NCBI GenBank assembly: GCA_963777095.1
Contig: CAVZOY010000005.1
Span: forward strand, 85,050 to 149,049
Direction of reading: 5' to 3'
Origin: CAVZOY01 sp963777095
GTDB lineage: Bacteria; Actinomycetota; Actinomycetes; Mycobacteriales; Geodermatophilaceae
Length of the DNA: 64,000 nt
Each line of letters opens with the position of its first letter. The first letter of the stretch is position 1. Below the pieces are notes generated by a model. It did not search any database. It saw only the letters and a list, made by a program, of their open reading frames with translations, and was not told the origin of the DNA. The position numbers were made by a program, and so were the translations under genes. Below, one piece after another: positions 34,120 through 43,228 of the stretch.

Positions 34120-35234
34120 GTGGTGAGCGCTCGACCCGCCGTCCAGGCGTTGCCGGCCTACAAGCCGGGACGCAACCCGGCCGACCTCGCCCGCGAGATC
34201 GGCGTCGAACGGGCGGTGAAGCTGGCCAGCAACGAGGTGGCGTTCCCGCCGCTGCCGGCCGTCGTCGAGGCGCTGGCGAGCGCGGCCGCCGAGACCAACC
34301 GCTACCCGGACAACGGCGCGGTGGTGCTCACGGCCGCGCTGGCCGAGCACTACGGCGTCGATCCGGAGCGGGTGGTCACCGGCTGCGGCGCGGTGATGCT
34401 CTGCCAGCAGCTGGCCCAGGCCTACACCGAGCCCGGCACCAGCCTCGCCTTCGCCTGGCGGTCGTTCGAGATGTACCCGCTGCTCGCCCAGGTGGCCGGC
34501 GCCCGCGCCGATCCAGGTGCCGCTGAAGCCCGGCCGCGAGGGCGGCTCCGCCGACACCCACGACCTCGACGCGCTCGCCGCCGCGATCGACGAGACGACC
34601 CGCGTCGTCTTCGTCTGCAACCCGAACAACCCCACCGGGACGGCGGTCCGCCGCGCCGAGCTCACGGCGTTCCTCGACGCCGTCCCCGCCGACACGCTCG
34701 TCGTGCTCGACGAGGCCTACCGCGAGTTCGTCACCGATCCCGACGTGCCCGACGGGCTGGAGCTGATGCGCGGCCGGCCGAACGTGGCCGTGCTGCGCAC
34801 GTTCTCCAAGGCCTGGGGACTGGCCGGACTGCGGGTCGGCTACCTGGTCGCCGAGGATCCCGCCGTCGCCGAGGCCGTGCGCAAGACGCACGTGCCGTTC
34901 AGCGTCTCCACGCTGGCACAGGCCGCGGCCGTCGCGGCGCTGGCCAGCGCCGACGAGGTGCGCCTGCGCTGCGCGGCCGTCGTGGCCGAGCGCGACCGGC
35001 TCACCGCCGCGCTGCGCGAACGCGGCCTGGACGTCGCCGACAGCCAGGCCAACTTCGTCTGGCTGCCGCTCGGGGAGCGAGACGAGCGAGGTGGCCGCCG
35101 CGCTCGAGGCGCGGGCGGTCATCACCCGGCCGTTCGCCGGCGAGGGCATCCGCGTCACGGTGGGCACGCCCGAGGAGGACGACGTCTTCCTCGCCGCCCT
35201 CGACGACGTGCGCGCCGGCGCGCTGACGCGCTGA
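34120..35234 (+). CDS. Histidinol-phosphate-type PLP aminotransferase, two frameshifts
   Basis: Fold-type I aminotransferase, about 370 aa. N-terminal LPAYKPGRNPADLAREIG and KLASNEVAFPPLP are the HisC signature. Frame shifts near 34512 and again near 35088. In the middle frame are VFVCNPNNPTGTAV, VVLDEAYREFV and the PLP-Lys motif TFSKAWGLAGLRVGYL. The last frame carries VITRPFAGEGIRVTVGTPEE. Actinobacterial relatives act on histidinol phosphate or aromatic amino acids (HisC2/Pat type). Given the lone location away from other his genes, an aromatic or broad-range role is equally possible. Stop at 35234. Confidence 0.87.
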
Positions 35235-35274
35235 CGGACGTCCCGCCGGGGGACTCGCGCGACCGTTCCCGGGC

Positions 35275-36303
35275 ATGGCTGGTTTGATGGCCGTCGTGCC
35301 TCTTCCCCGAGTGCTGTCCGGCATCCAGCCGACGGCGGACTCCTTCCACCTCGGCAACTACCTGGGCGCACTGCGCCAGTGGGTCGCGCTGCAGGACGGG
35401 TACGAGGCCTTCTACTGCGTGGTCGACCTGCACGCCATCACCGTCGACTGGGACCCCGAGGTCCTGCGCCGGCGCACGCTCGTCTCCGCCGCTCAGCTGC
35501 TCGCCATCGGTGTCGACCCGGCACGCAGCACGCTGTTCGTGCAGAGCCACGTGCCCGAGCATCTCCAGCTGTCCTGGATCATGGAGTGCCTCGCCCGGTT
35601 CGGTGAGGCCGGCCGGATGACCCAGTTCAAGGACAAGAGCCAGCGCGAGGGCAGCTCCGGCTCGTCGGTCGGCCTCTTCACCTACCCGGTCCTGCAGGCC
35701 GCCGACATCCTCGTCTACCAGGCCGACCGCGTGCCGGTCGGCGAGGACCAGCGTCAGCACCTCGAGCTCACCCGCGACCTGGCGACGCGGTTCAACAACC
35801 GCTTCGGCGCGACCTTCACCCTCCCCGAGCCGCACATCGTCCAGGGGACGGCGAAGATCCTCGACCTCCAGTCGCCGGACAAGAAGATGAGCAAGAGCCT
35901 GCCGCCGGCCGGCTGCGTCGACCTGCTCGACGACCCGGCGGTGTCGGCGAAGAAGATCCGCTCGGCGGTCACCGACACCGGCCGTGAGGTCGTCGCCGAC
36001 CCGGACGAGAAGCCGGGCGTCACCAACCTGCTGACCATCCACAGCGCGCTGTCCGGACGCAGCATCGCCGAGCTCGAGGAGCACTTCGCCGGCCGCGGCT
36101 ACGGCGACCTGAAGAAGGAGCTCGCCGAGGTCGTCACCGAGTTCGTGACGCCGGTCCGGCAGCGCACCCAGGAGCTGCTCGACGACCCGGCAGAGCTGGA
36201 GCGCCTGCTCGCCGACGGGGCGCGTCGGGCGCGCGAGGTGGCGTCCGGGACGGTGGCGGCGGTCTACGACCGGGCCGGCTTCCTCCCCGGGGCGCGGTCG
36301 TGA
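35275..36303 (+). CDS. trpS: Tryptophanyl-tRNA synthetase
   Basis: A 342-aa class I aminoacyl-tRNA synthetase. PRVLSGIQPTADSFHLGNYLGA holds the HIGH-like HLGN; FTYPVLQAADILVYQ and VPVGEDQRQHLELTRDLA bind Trp and ATP; SPDKKMSKSLPP is the KMSKS loop. All motifs are intact and the length is standard. ATG 35275 or the ATG four codons later could be the start. Downstream genes overlap (GTGA), so trpS leads a short operon with the 2'-5' RNA ligase-like and YihY genes. Confidence 0.96.
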   Translation: MAGLMAVVPLPRVLSGIQPTADSFHLGNYLGALRQWVALQDGYEAFYCVVDLHAITVDWDPEVLRRRTLVSAAQLLAIGVDPARSTLFVQSHVPEHLQLSWIMECLARFGEAGRMTQFKDKSQREGSSGSSVGLFTYPVLQAADILVYQADRVPVGEDQRQHLELTRDLATRFNNRFGATFTLPEPHIVQGTAKILDLQSPDKKMSKSLPPAGCVDLLDDPAVSAKKIRSAVTDTGREVVADPDEKPGVTNLLTIHSALSGRSIAELEEHFAGRGYGDLKKELAEVVTEFVTPVRQRTQELLDDPAELERLLADGARRAREVASGTVAAVYDRAGFLPGARS

Positions 36304-36866
36304 ACGACGACACCTTCGTGCACCGGCTGCCCCACCTGCCCGGCACCGCCGTCCTCGGCGTCGTCGTGCCCGTGCCCGAGCCGTGGGCGCAGCTGCTGGT
36401 CGACTGGCGCAGCAAGGTCGGCGATCCGCAGGCCGCGGTCGTGCCGCCGCACGTCACGCTGCTCCCGCCGACCGAGGTCCCGGTCAGCCGGCGCCCGGCG
36501 ATCGCCGCGCACCTGGCCGCCGTCGCCCGCTCGCACCCGCCGTTCTCCATGCACCTGTCCGGCACCGGCACCTTCCAGCCGGTCTCGGACGTCGTCTTCG
36601 TGACCGTCGCCCGCGGCATCGGCAACTGCGAGCTGCTCGCCACCGACGTCCGCACGGGGCCGCTGGATCGGACGCTGTCCTTTCCGTACCACCCGCACGT
36701 CACCGTGGCCCACGACGTCGCGCCGGACATGCTCGAGCTGGCCTACAGCGGCCTGTCGGACCTGTCGGCGGAGTTCCGGGTCGACTCCTTCACCGAGTTC
36801 GAGCAGTCCGAGGGCGGCGTGTGGACCGTCGCCCGCGAGTACCCGCTCACGGGCCCGCCGCACTGA
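36300..36866 (+). CDS. 2'-5' RNA ligase/phosphoesterase family protein
   Basis: A 188-aa 2H-phosphoesterase superfamily member. Both HxT motifs are present: PHVTLLPPTE (about 57) and PHVTVAHDVA (about 136), the paired catalytic His residues. Relatives ligate or hydrolyse 2'-5' RNA bonds or cyclic phosphates. The GTG start overlaps the trpS stop. Being next to a tRNA synthetase agrees with RNA metabolism but does not prove the substrate. Confidence 0.88.
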   Translation: MNDDTFVHRLPHLPGTAVLGVVVPVPEPWAQLLVDWRSKVGDPQAAVVPPHVTLLPPTEVPVSRRPAIAAHLAAVARSHPPFSMHLSGTGTFQPVSDVVFVTVARGIGNCELLATDVRTGPLDRTLSFPYHPHVTVAHDVAPDMLELAYSGLSDLSAEFRVDSFTEFEQSEGGVWTVAREYPLTGPPH

Positions 36867-36867
36867 C

Positions 36868-37791
36868 GTGACCGAGCGGCTGGTCACGCGGGCGCTCGGC
36901 ACCGTGGACCGGCTGCGCGGGCGGTGGCCGTGGTTCGACCACCTCGCCCTGGCCGGCGGCCGCTACAACCGCATGGACAGCGACCTCATGGCCGCCGGTG
37001 TCACGTACTTCGCCTTCCTGAGCCTCTTCCCGGTGGTCCTGCTCGTGGCCTCGATCGTGGGCCTCGTGCTGGCCGGTGACCGGCTGCTGCAGGAGCAGAT
37101 CAACGACGCCATCCGCGAGGCGGTGCCGGGGGAGACCGGCGAGTTCCTGGTCCGTCAGATCGACGCGGCCATCGCCACAGCCGGGGTCACGGGCATCGTC
37201 GGTGCACTGTTCTTCTTCTATGCCGGGCTGCGCACCATGGACAAGCTCCGCATCGGCGTCCGCCGGGTGTGGACCGGACGCTCGGTCGAGGCGGCCTTCC
37301 TCAAGGACAACCTGCGCGACGCCGTCGCCTTCGTCGCCCTCGCCGTCGTCCTGCTGCTGAGCCTGGCCCTGACGGTCGGGGCCACGACCGCGACCGAGTG
37401 GGTGCTCGGCCGGCTCGGCCTCAGCGAGGTGCCCGGCATCTTCCTGCTGACCACGGTCGTCGGCATCACACTCGCGCTGCTGGCGGACACGGTGGTCTTC
37501 CTCTGGCTGCTCAAGGTCGTCGCGCACACCCGCGTCGACCTGCGCGCGCTCCTGCCCGGCGCCCTGTTCGGCGCAGTGGGTTTCGAGGTGCTCAAGGTGC
37601 TGGGCAGCCTCTACCTCGCACTGATCTCCGGCAGCATCACCGCGTCGACCTTCGGTGGTGCGGTCGGCATCCTGGTCTGGATCAACCTGGTCAGCCGCTA
37701 CGCCCTGTTCACGACGGCGTGGACGGCGTTCCTCCCGGCGGTGCGCCGGCAGCGGCCGCCGGTGGAGGAGGCGGCCCCGGCCGACGCCTGA
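36868..37791 (+). CDS. YihY/BrkB-family membrane protein
   Basis: A 307-aa polytopic membrane protein. The family hallmark DSDLMAAGVTYFAFLSLFPVV is at about 36-56; six hydrophobic segments follow, with GIVGALFFFYAGLRTMDKL and FGGAVGILVWINLVSRYALF near the end. It was once annotated as ribonuclease BN, incorrectly; the real function is unknown. GTG start one base after the previous stop. The 3' end overlaps the convergent carboxypeptidase by up to 83 nt, probably because that gene's end is misframed. Confidence 0.88.
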   Translation: MTERLVTRALGTVDRLRGRWPWFDHLALAGGRYNRMDSDLMAAGVTYFAFLSLFPVVLLVASIVGLVLAGDRLLQEQINDAIREAVPGETGEFLVRQIDAAIATAGVTGIVGALFFFYAGLRTMDKLRIGVRRVWTGRSVEAAFLKDNLRDAVAFVALAVVLLLSLALTVGATTATEWVLGRLGLSEVPGIFLLTTVVGITLALLADTVVFLWLLKVVAHTRVDLRALLPGALFGAVGFEVLKVLGSLYLALISGSITASTFGGAVGILVWINLVSRYALFTTAWTAFLPAVRRQRPPVEEAAPADA

Positions 37792-39017
37792 TCCGCCGCA
37801 CCCCGACGCCGGTCGCGACGAGCGCCAGGACGGCGCCGACCGCCACGGCGGCAGGAACCGGGGAGCCGTCGTCGGGAGGAGCGGCGGCCGCGGCGGTCGT
37901 GGACGGGGAGGCGGCCGGCGTCGGCGTCGGGCTCTCCACCGGGGGCGGCGGATCCTCGGGGACCTCGCCGGGTGCGACCAGTCGGCCGACGCCCCGGTGT
38001 CCCCTCCGGCACCGAGAAACCCCAGTCGAGCAGCAGGGCGGCCTGCTCGGCGGCGCGCAGCGGCCGGCTCTTCGTCTTCATCACGCTGACCACGAGCCGG
38101 CGGCCGTCGCGCTCCGCGGCAGTGACGAAGGTGTGCCGCGCCGCGTCGGTGAACCCCGTCTTGCCGCCGAGGTTGCCGGGGTCGTCGAGCAGCGGGTTCT
38201 GGTTCTGGATCTGGTAGCCGGGGGAGCGGCCCTTCACGGCCGGCATCTGCGCGGTGCGCACGGTGAGCACCGAGGCGAGATCCGGGTCGTCGAGGACGGC
38301 GCGCATGAACAGCGCCAGGTCGTACGGGGACGACGACTGACCGGCGACGTCCAGACCCGAGGGCGTGCCGACCACCGTGTCGAAGGCGCCCAGGTGCGCG
38401 GCGACGTCCGCCATCGCCCGCACCGTGGCCTCGGTGCCGCCGAACGCCCGGGCCAGGGCATTGGCCGCGTCGTTGCCGGACTGCAGCACGAGCGCCTGGA
38501 CGAGCAGCCGGACGCGGTAGCGGCCGCCGTCGACCATCCCCACCCGGCTGCCCTCGACCGACTCGTCCTCCACGGTGCCGACGATCACCTCGTCGGGGTC
38601 GAGCTCCGGGCCGAGCGTGAGCAGGGTCAGCAGCTTGAGCGTGCTGGCCGGGTAGTAGCGGCCGTGCGGGTCGCGCGCGGCCAGCACCTCCCCGGTGTCG
38701 GCGTCGGCGACCAGCCAGCCGGCCGCCACCACCTTCTTCGGCAGCGCCGGCGCCTCGCCGGCGACGACCACCCCGCGCGTGGCCAGCAGATCGCCGCCCA
38801 CCGTGCTGCCGTCGGGGGCCGATCCCTGCGGTGGGCGGCCCGGCCACGGCTTCGTCGGGGTGGGCAGGGAGGGGTCGGCGCTGGGCCGCGGCGCGGGGGT
38901 CGTGCTCGCCGGCGCGGCCCCCGGAGCGGCGCCTGCGGACGCGGCCGGTGCCGCCGCGAGTCCGCAGGCCAGCGCGACGGCGGCGAGCGCTCGCAGCCCC
39001 CTCCAGCGTCGACGCAC
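37709..39017 (-). CDS. D-alanyl-D-alanine carboxypeptidase (S11), C-terminal frameshift
   Basis: Penicillin-binding protein that trims peptidoglycan pentapeptides. A signal peptide (RALAAVALACGLAAAPAASA) is followed by a Pro-rich linker. Active-site motifs are YPASTLKLLTLL (SxxK), LQSGNDAANAL (SxN) and LGGKTGFTDAARHTF (KTG). The frame breaks near 38010 after LDWGFSVPEGT; the continuation in another frame is a Pro/Thr-rich spacer and a membrane anchor (VPAAVAVGAVLALVATGVGV) followed by basic residues, the usual C-terminus. The exact stop is uncertain. Start ATG 39017. Confidence 0.88.
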
Positions 39018-39110
39018 GCCGCGACGGTAGCCGCATGAGTCGGGAGAGTCGCACGTGTCACAGGCGGGTGAGAGTTGGCAACGATCGCGTCTCTATCCGG
39101 GACCGGACGC

Positions 39111-39138
39111 TGGACAGCCGGGGAGCCGCGGTTAGCGT
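39111..39138 (+). promoter_or_regulatory. Promoter of nucleoside-uptake operon (TGGACA-N16-TAGCGT)
   Basis: TGGACA (5 of 6 to TTGACA), a 16-nt spacer and TAGCGT at 39133-39138. It predicts a leader of about 107 nt before the lipoprotein start at 39253. This is the best two-box promoter in the window. Confidence 0.5.
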
Positions 39139-39252
39139 GCCATGGTCGTGTGCACAGCGGGACTTTGGTCCCTCCGTCCCACACGGTCCTGACCCAATCG
39201 GGACGTCGTCCGGAAACCTTCCGGTCGAGGTCCCCCCAGAGAGGAGATCGTC

Positions 39253-40332
39253 TTGCGCCGAGCGCGGAAGATGAAGGCCGCGGCGCTGCTGCTGGCCGGC
39301 AGCATGGCCCTCGCGGCGTGCGCCAGCGACGAGCCCAGCGGCGAGTCCGACGAGACCGGTGCCGCGGGCGGTGAGGCCACCGAGAGCGGCGAGCCGCTGC
39401 AGATCGGTCTCGCCTACGACGTCGGCGGTCGTGGCGACCGCTCGTTCAACGACTCGGCCTTCGCCGGCGCCCAGGCCGCCGCCGACGAGCTCGGCGGCGA
39501 GGTCCGCGAGCTCTCGCCGAACGCCGACGCGTCCAACCGTGCCGACCTGCTCACGCAGCTGGCCGACGAGGGCTACAACCCCATCATCGCCGTCGGCTTC
39601 GCCTACGGCCCCGACATGGCCGCGGTCGCCGAGCAGTACCCGGAGACCAACTTCGCCATCGTCGACTCGTCGGTGGCCGAGATCGGCGCCGACAACCTGA
39701 CCGGTCTGCTCTTCGCCGAGGAGCAGGGCTCGTTCCTCGCCGGCGCGGCTGCCGCCCTGAAGACCGAGGCCGACCACGTCGGCTTCGTCGGTGGCGTGGA
39801 CACGGGCCTGATCCAGAAGTTCCAGGCGGGCTTCGAGGCCGGCGTCGCGGCCGTCGACGAGAACATCGAGGTCGACGTCCAGTACATCACTCCCGACGGC
39901 GACTTCAGCGGGTTCAACGACCCCGCCCGCGGCCAGATCCTCGCCCAGGGCATGTTCGACGGCGGTGCCGACATCGTCTACCACGCGGCCGGCGCCTCGG
40001 GCAGCGGCGTCTTCCAGGCCGCCGCCGAGTCCGAGGGCCTGGCGATCGGTGTCGACTCCGACCAGTACGAGACCGTCGACGACCCGGCGCTCAAGGAGGT
40101 CATCATGACCTCGATGCTCAAGCGGGTCGACAACGCCGTGCAGGCGTACGTCACCGGCTTCTCGGAGGGTGACGTCCCCGGCGGCGAGGACGTGATCAAC
40201 GACCTCTCCACGGAGGGCGTCGGCCTCTCCGAGAGCGGCGGCCAGATCGACGACATCCTCGACCAGATCGAGGAGTTCAAGCAGCAGATCATCGACGGCG
40301 AGATCGAGGTCCCGACGACCCCGTCCTCGTGA
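39253..40332 (+). CDS. BmpA/PnrA-family substrate-binding lipoprotein (nucleoside uptake)
   Basis: A 359-aa extracytoplasmic lipoprotein of an ABC importer. The signal peptide ends in the lipobox ALAACASD (lipidated Cys near 24), followed by a Gly/Glu/Ser-rich tether. The BMP domain shows IGLAYDVGGRGDRSFNDSAF (base/ribose-contacting Asp and Phe/Asn), VGFVGGVDTGLIQKFQAGF and DIVYHAAGASGSGVF. Purified relatives (PnrA, BmpA) bind purine and pyrimidine nucleosides. The start is TTG 39253 with AGAGGAGATCG upstream. It heads the operon with ATPase, permeases, cdd and deoA. Confidence 0.93.
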   Translation: MRRARKMKAAALLLAGSMALAACASDEPSGESDETGAAGGEATESGEPLQIGLAYDVGGRGDRSFNDSAFAGAQAAADELGGEVRELSPNADASNRADLLTQLADEGYNPIIAVGFAYGPDMAAVAEQYPETNFAIVDSSVAEIGADNLTGLLFAEEQGSFLAGAAAALKTEADHVGFVGGVDTGLIQKFQAGFEAGVAAVDENIEVDVQYITPDGDFSGFNDPARGQILAQGMFDGGADIVYHAAGASGSGVFQAAAESEGLAIGVDSDQYETVDDPALKEVIMTSMLKRVDNAVQAYVTGFSEGDVPGGEDVINDLSTEGVGLSESGGQIDDILDQIEEFKQQIIDGEIEVPTTPSS

Positions 40333-40345
40333 CACCCTGACCCGG

Positions 40346-40372
40346 TGCCGGGCCGCGTCCTGCGGCCCGGCA
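40346..40372 (+). terminator. Intercistronic hairpin 1 after bmpA
   Basis: Perfect 11-bp stem TGCCGGGCCGC / GCGGCCCGGCA, loop GTCCT, 14 nt after the lipoprotein stop. It could attenuate read-through or protect the 3' end of the abundant lipoprotein message. Confidence 0.6.
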
Positions 40373-40390
40373 GCGGGTGGACACATCCCG

Positions 40391-40428
40391 CGACGGCGGG
40401 CCGGGCACCCCGCTCCGGCCCGCCGTCG
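40391..40428 (+). terminator. Intercistronic hairpin 2 before transporter ATPase
   Basis: 12-bp stem CGACGGCGGGCC / GGCCCGCCGTCG with a 14-nt loop, lying between hairpin 1 and the ATPase start at 40487. Confidence 0.5.
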
Positions 40429-40486
40429 TGGCGACGGACGACAGGGGCCGCGACGGCGCGGCCACACAGCGAGGAGAGGGCGGTTC

Positions 40487-42047
40487 ATGGCCGCAGCAGC
40501 AGGTCCGGACGCCGCGGGCGGAACGCCCTCCGCGGTCGAGCTGCGCGGGATCACCAAGCGCTTCCCGGGCGTGGTGGCCAACAAGGACATCGAGCTGCGG
40601 GTGGCCCGCGGCGAGGTGCACGCCATCGTGGGCGAGAACGGCGCCGGCAAGTCGACGCTGATGAAGACGCTCTACGGCGAGCACCGGCCCGACGAGGGCA
40701 CGATCCTGCTCGACGGCCGCGAGGTGAGCTTCCGCAGCCCGGCCGACGCGATCGCCGCCGGGATCGGCATGGTGCACCAGCACTTCATGCTGGCCGACAA
40801 CTTCACCGTCCTGGAGAACATCGTCCTCGGCAGCGAGCCGACCAAGGGCGGCCGGCTGGACCGCGCCGAGGCCCGCCGCCGGATCCTCGAGATCTCCGAC
40901 CGCTACGGCCTCGGCCTGCGCCCCGACGTCCTGGTCGAGGATCTCGGCGTCGGCGACCGGCAGCGCGTCGAGATCGCCAAGGTGCTCTACCGCGACGCCC
41001 GGATCCTCATCCTCGACGAGCCCACCGCCGTCCTCGTGCCGCAGGAGGTCGACGAGCTGTTCGGCAACCTGGCCGAGCTCAAGCGCGAGGGCCTGACGGT
41101 CCTGTTCATCTCGCACAAGCTCGACGAGGTCCGCAAGGTCGCCGACTCGATCACGGTGATCCGCCGGGGGACGACGGTCGGCACGGCCGACCCGCGGACG
41201 ACGACGACCCGCCAGCTGGCCGAGCTGATGGTCGGCGCCGAGCTGCCCTCGCCGGAGACGCGCACCTCCACCGTGCGGGAGACCCCCGTGCTGCAGCTGA
41301 ACGGCGTCACCGTGCACGGCGTCGAAGGCCGCGCGCTGGTCGAGGACGCGACCCTGACCGTCCGCGAGGGCGAGGTCGTGGGCATCGCCGGCGTCGAGGG
41401 CAACGGCCAGGCCGAGCTCGTCGAGGCGATCATGGGTCTCCGCCACCTGGTGGCCGGCACGGTCCTGCTCGGCGCGGACGACATCACGGCCTGGAGCACC
41501 CGCGCGCGGCGGGAGGCCGGGCTCGGCTTCATCCCCGAGGACCGGCACCGGCAGGGCATGCTGCTCGACGGCACGCTGTGGGAGAACCGGATCCTCGGCC
41601 ACCAGACCCGCCCGCCGGCGGTGAAGGGGCTTCTTCATCGACCGCAAGAGCGCCCGCGCGGACACCGAACGGATCATGCGCGAGTACGACGTCCGGGCCC
41701 CCGGCCCGGACGTCCTCGGCATCGCCCTCTCCGGAGGCAATCAGCAGAAGCTGATCGTCGGCCGGGAGATGAGCGCCGCGCCGCGGCTGCTGATCGCCGC
41801 CCACCCCACCCGCGGTGTCGACGTCGGCGCGCAGGCGGCGATCTGGGAGCTGCTCAAGGACGCCCGGGCCGAGGGCATGGGCATCCTGCTGATCTCGGCG
41901 GACCTCGACGAGCTGATCGGGCTGTCGGACACCCTGCTGGTCATGCTCCGAGGGCGGCTGGTGGCCACCCTCGCCCCGGGTGCCTGCACGCCTGAGCAGC
42001 TCGGGGGGCACATGACCGGTGGGCACACGACGGCAGGTGCGGCATGA
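40487..42047 (+). CDS. Nucleoside ABC importer ATPase (double ABC domain, NupA-like), one frameshift
   Basis: RbsA/NupA-type ATPase of about 520 aa with two tandem ABC cassettes. The first has Walker A GENGAGKSTLMK and Walker B ILILDEPTAVL. Its signature position reads VGDRQRVEIAKVL rather than LSGGQ, as is usual in this subfamily. The second has the degenerate P-loop GVEGNGQAELVE and the intact signature IALSGGNQQKLIVGRE. An extra G near 41632 breaks the frame between PAVKG and the continuation FFIDRKSARADTERIMREYD. The ATG follows GAGGAGAGGGCGG. The stop overlaps the permease start (ATGA). Confidence 0.93.
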
Positions 42048-43228
42048 ACGTGCTCCGCAGGGTGGGCCTGACCCTCTTCGCGCCGGTCCTCGCGCTCGTC
42101 GTCGCGCTCGTCATCTCCGCGCTGGTCATGACGGCGCTGGGGGTGAACGCCCTCCGGGTCTTCGAGGTCATGCTCGACTTCGGCGAGACGCCGTCCCAGC
42201 AGATCACCCAGATGATCGTCGTCATCAACCGCGCGATCCCGCTGTTCCTGGCCGGCCTGGCCGTGGCCATCGCCTTCCGCATGGGGCTGTTCAACATCGG
42301 CGTCGAGGGGCAGTACCGGCTGGCCACGATCATCGCTGCTGCGGCCGGAGCGGCCGTCGCCCTGCCGGGTCCGCTGCACGTGCTGTTCATCATCGTCGTG
42401 GCCATGGCGGTCGGAGCGGCCTGGGCGAGCATCGTGGCGGTCCTCAAGGTGACGCGCGGCGTCAGCGAGGTCATCAGCTCGATCATGCTCAACTTCGTCG
42501 CGATCGGGCTGACCTCCTACCTGCTCACGGGGCCCTTCCGCGGGCCGGAGGAGAGCTCGGGGGTCGTGAAGACCACCGAGATCGCCGAGTCCGGGTGGCT
42601 GCCGGGGCTCAACGGCGTGCTGGGGGCGCTGGGGCTGGCCAACCCGCCGCGGCAGCTCTACGGGTTCCTGCCGATCGCGATCGTCGTCGGCGTGGTGATC
42701 GCCGTGCTGCTCAACCGGACCCGGTTCGGGTTCGACCTCAAGGCCAGCGGGCTCTCCCCGTCCGCCGCGACCGTCGCAGGCGTCGACGCACGCGGGATGG
42801 TGATCAAGGCGATGGTGCTGTCCGGCGCCACCGCCGGGTTGATCGGCCTCCCCGACCTGTTCGGATCGACGCACGCGTACACGACGAACTTCACCGCCGG
42901 CCTGGGGTTCCTGGGCATTGCGGTGGCCCTGCTGGGGCGCAACCGGCCGGTCGGCATCGCCCTGGCCGCGCTGCTCTTCGCCTTCCTCGACCGGTCGCAG
43001 GTGCCGCTGCAGATCGAGCAGTTCCCCTCGTCGGTCGTGACGATCATCCAGGGCACCATCGTGCTGGCCGTCGTCGTCGCCAACGAGATCGCCACCCGGC
43101 TGGCACGTCGCGCCGCCGAACGGGGGGCCGCACAAGTACCCAGGATGCTGGCCGGTGACGGCAGCGACGAACCGTCCGGGGACACGCTCGCCGGGCGTCC
43201 GGGCACGCGACCGGAGGTGCAGGCGTGA
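42044..43228 (+). CDS. Nucleoside ABC importer permease (NupB-like)
   Basis: A 394-aa inner-membrane permease of the BPD_transp_2 (branched-chain/ribose/nucleoside) family, with about nine hydrophobic segments. Family landmarks are AIPLFLAGLAVAIAFRMGLF, NIGVEGQYRLA (the conserved GxEGQ-type loop contacting the ATPase), SEVISSIMLNFVAIGLTSYL and ATVAGVDARGM. The tail after about 355 is polar. Both ends overlap neighbouring genes by four bases. Intact. Confidence 0.93.
   Translation: MNVLRRVGLTLFAPVLALVVALVISALVMTALGVNALRVFEVMLDFGETPSQQITQMIVVINRAIPLFLAGLAVAIAFRMGLFNIGVEGQYRLATIIAAAAGAAVALPGPLHVLFIIVVAMAVGAAWASIVAVLKVTRGVSEVISSIMLNFVAIGLTSYLLTGPFRGPEESSGVVKTTEIAESGWLPGLNGVLGALGLANPPRQLYGFLPIAIVVGVVIAVLLNRTRFGFDLKASGLSPSAATVAGVDARGMVIKAMVLSGATAGLIGLPDLFGSTHAYTTNFTAGLGFLGIAVALLGRNRPVGIALAALLFAFLDRSQVPLQIEQFPSSVVTIIQGTIVLAVVVANEIATRLARRAAERGAAQVPRMLAGDGSDEPSGDTLAGRPGTRPEVQA

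Noticed and set aside
39057..39090. Second ECF41 promoter (TGTCACA at about 39057)
   Set aside because: The next CGTC is about 25 nt away instead of 16, so the spacing does not fit.
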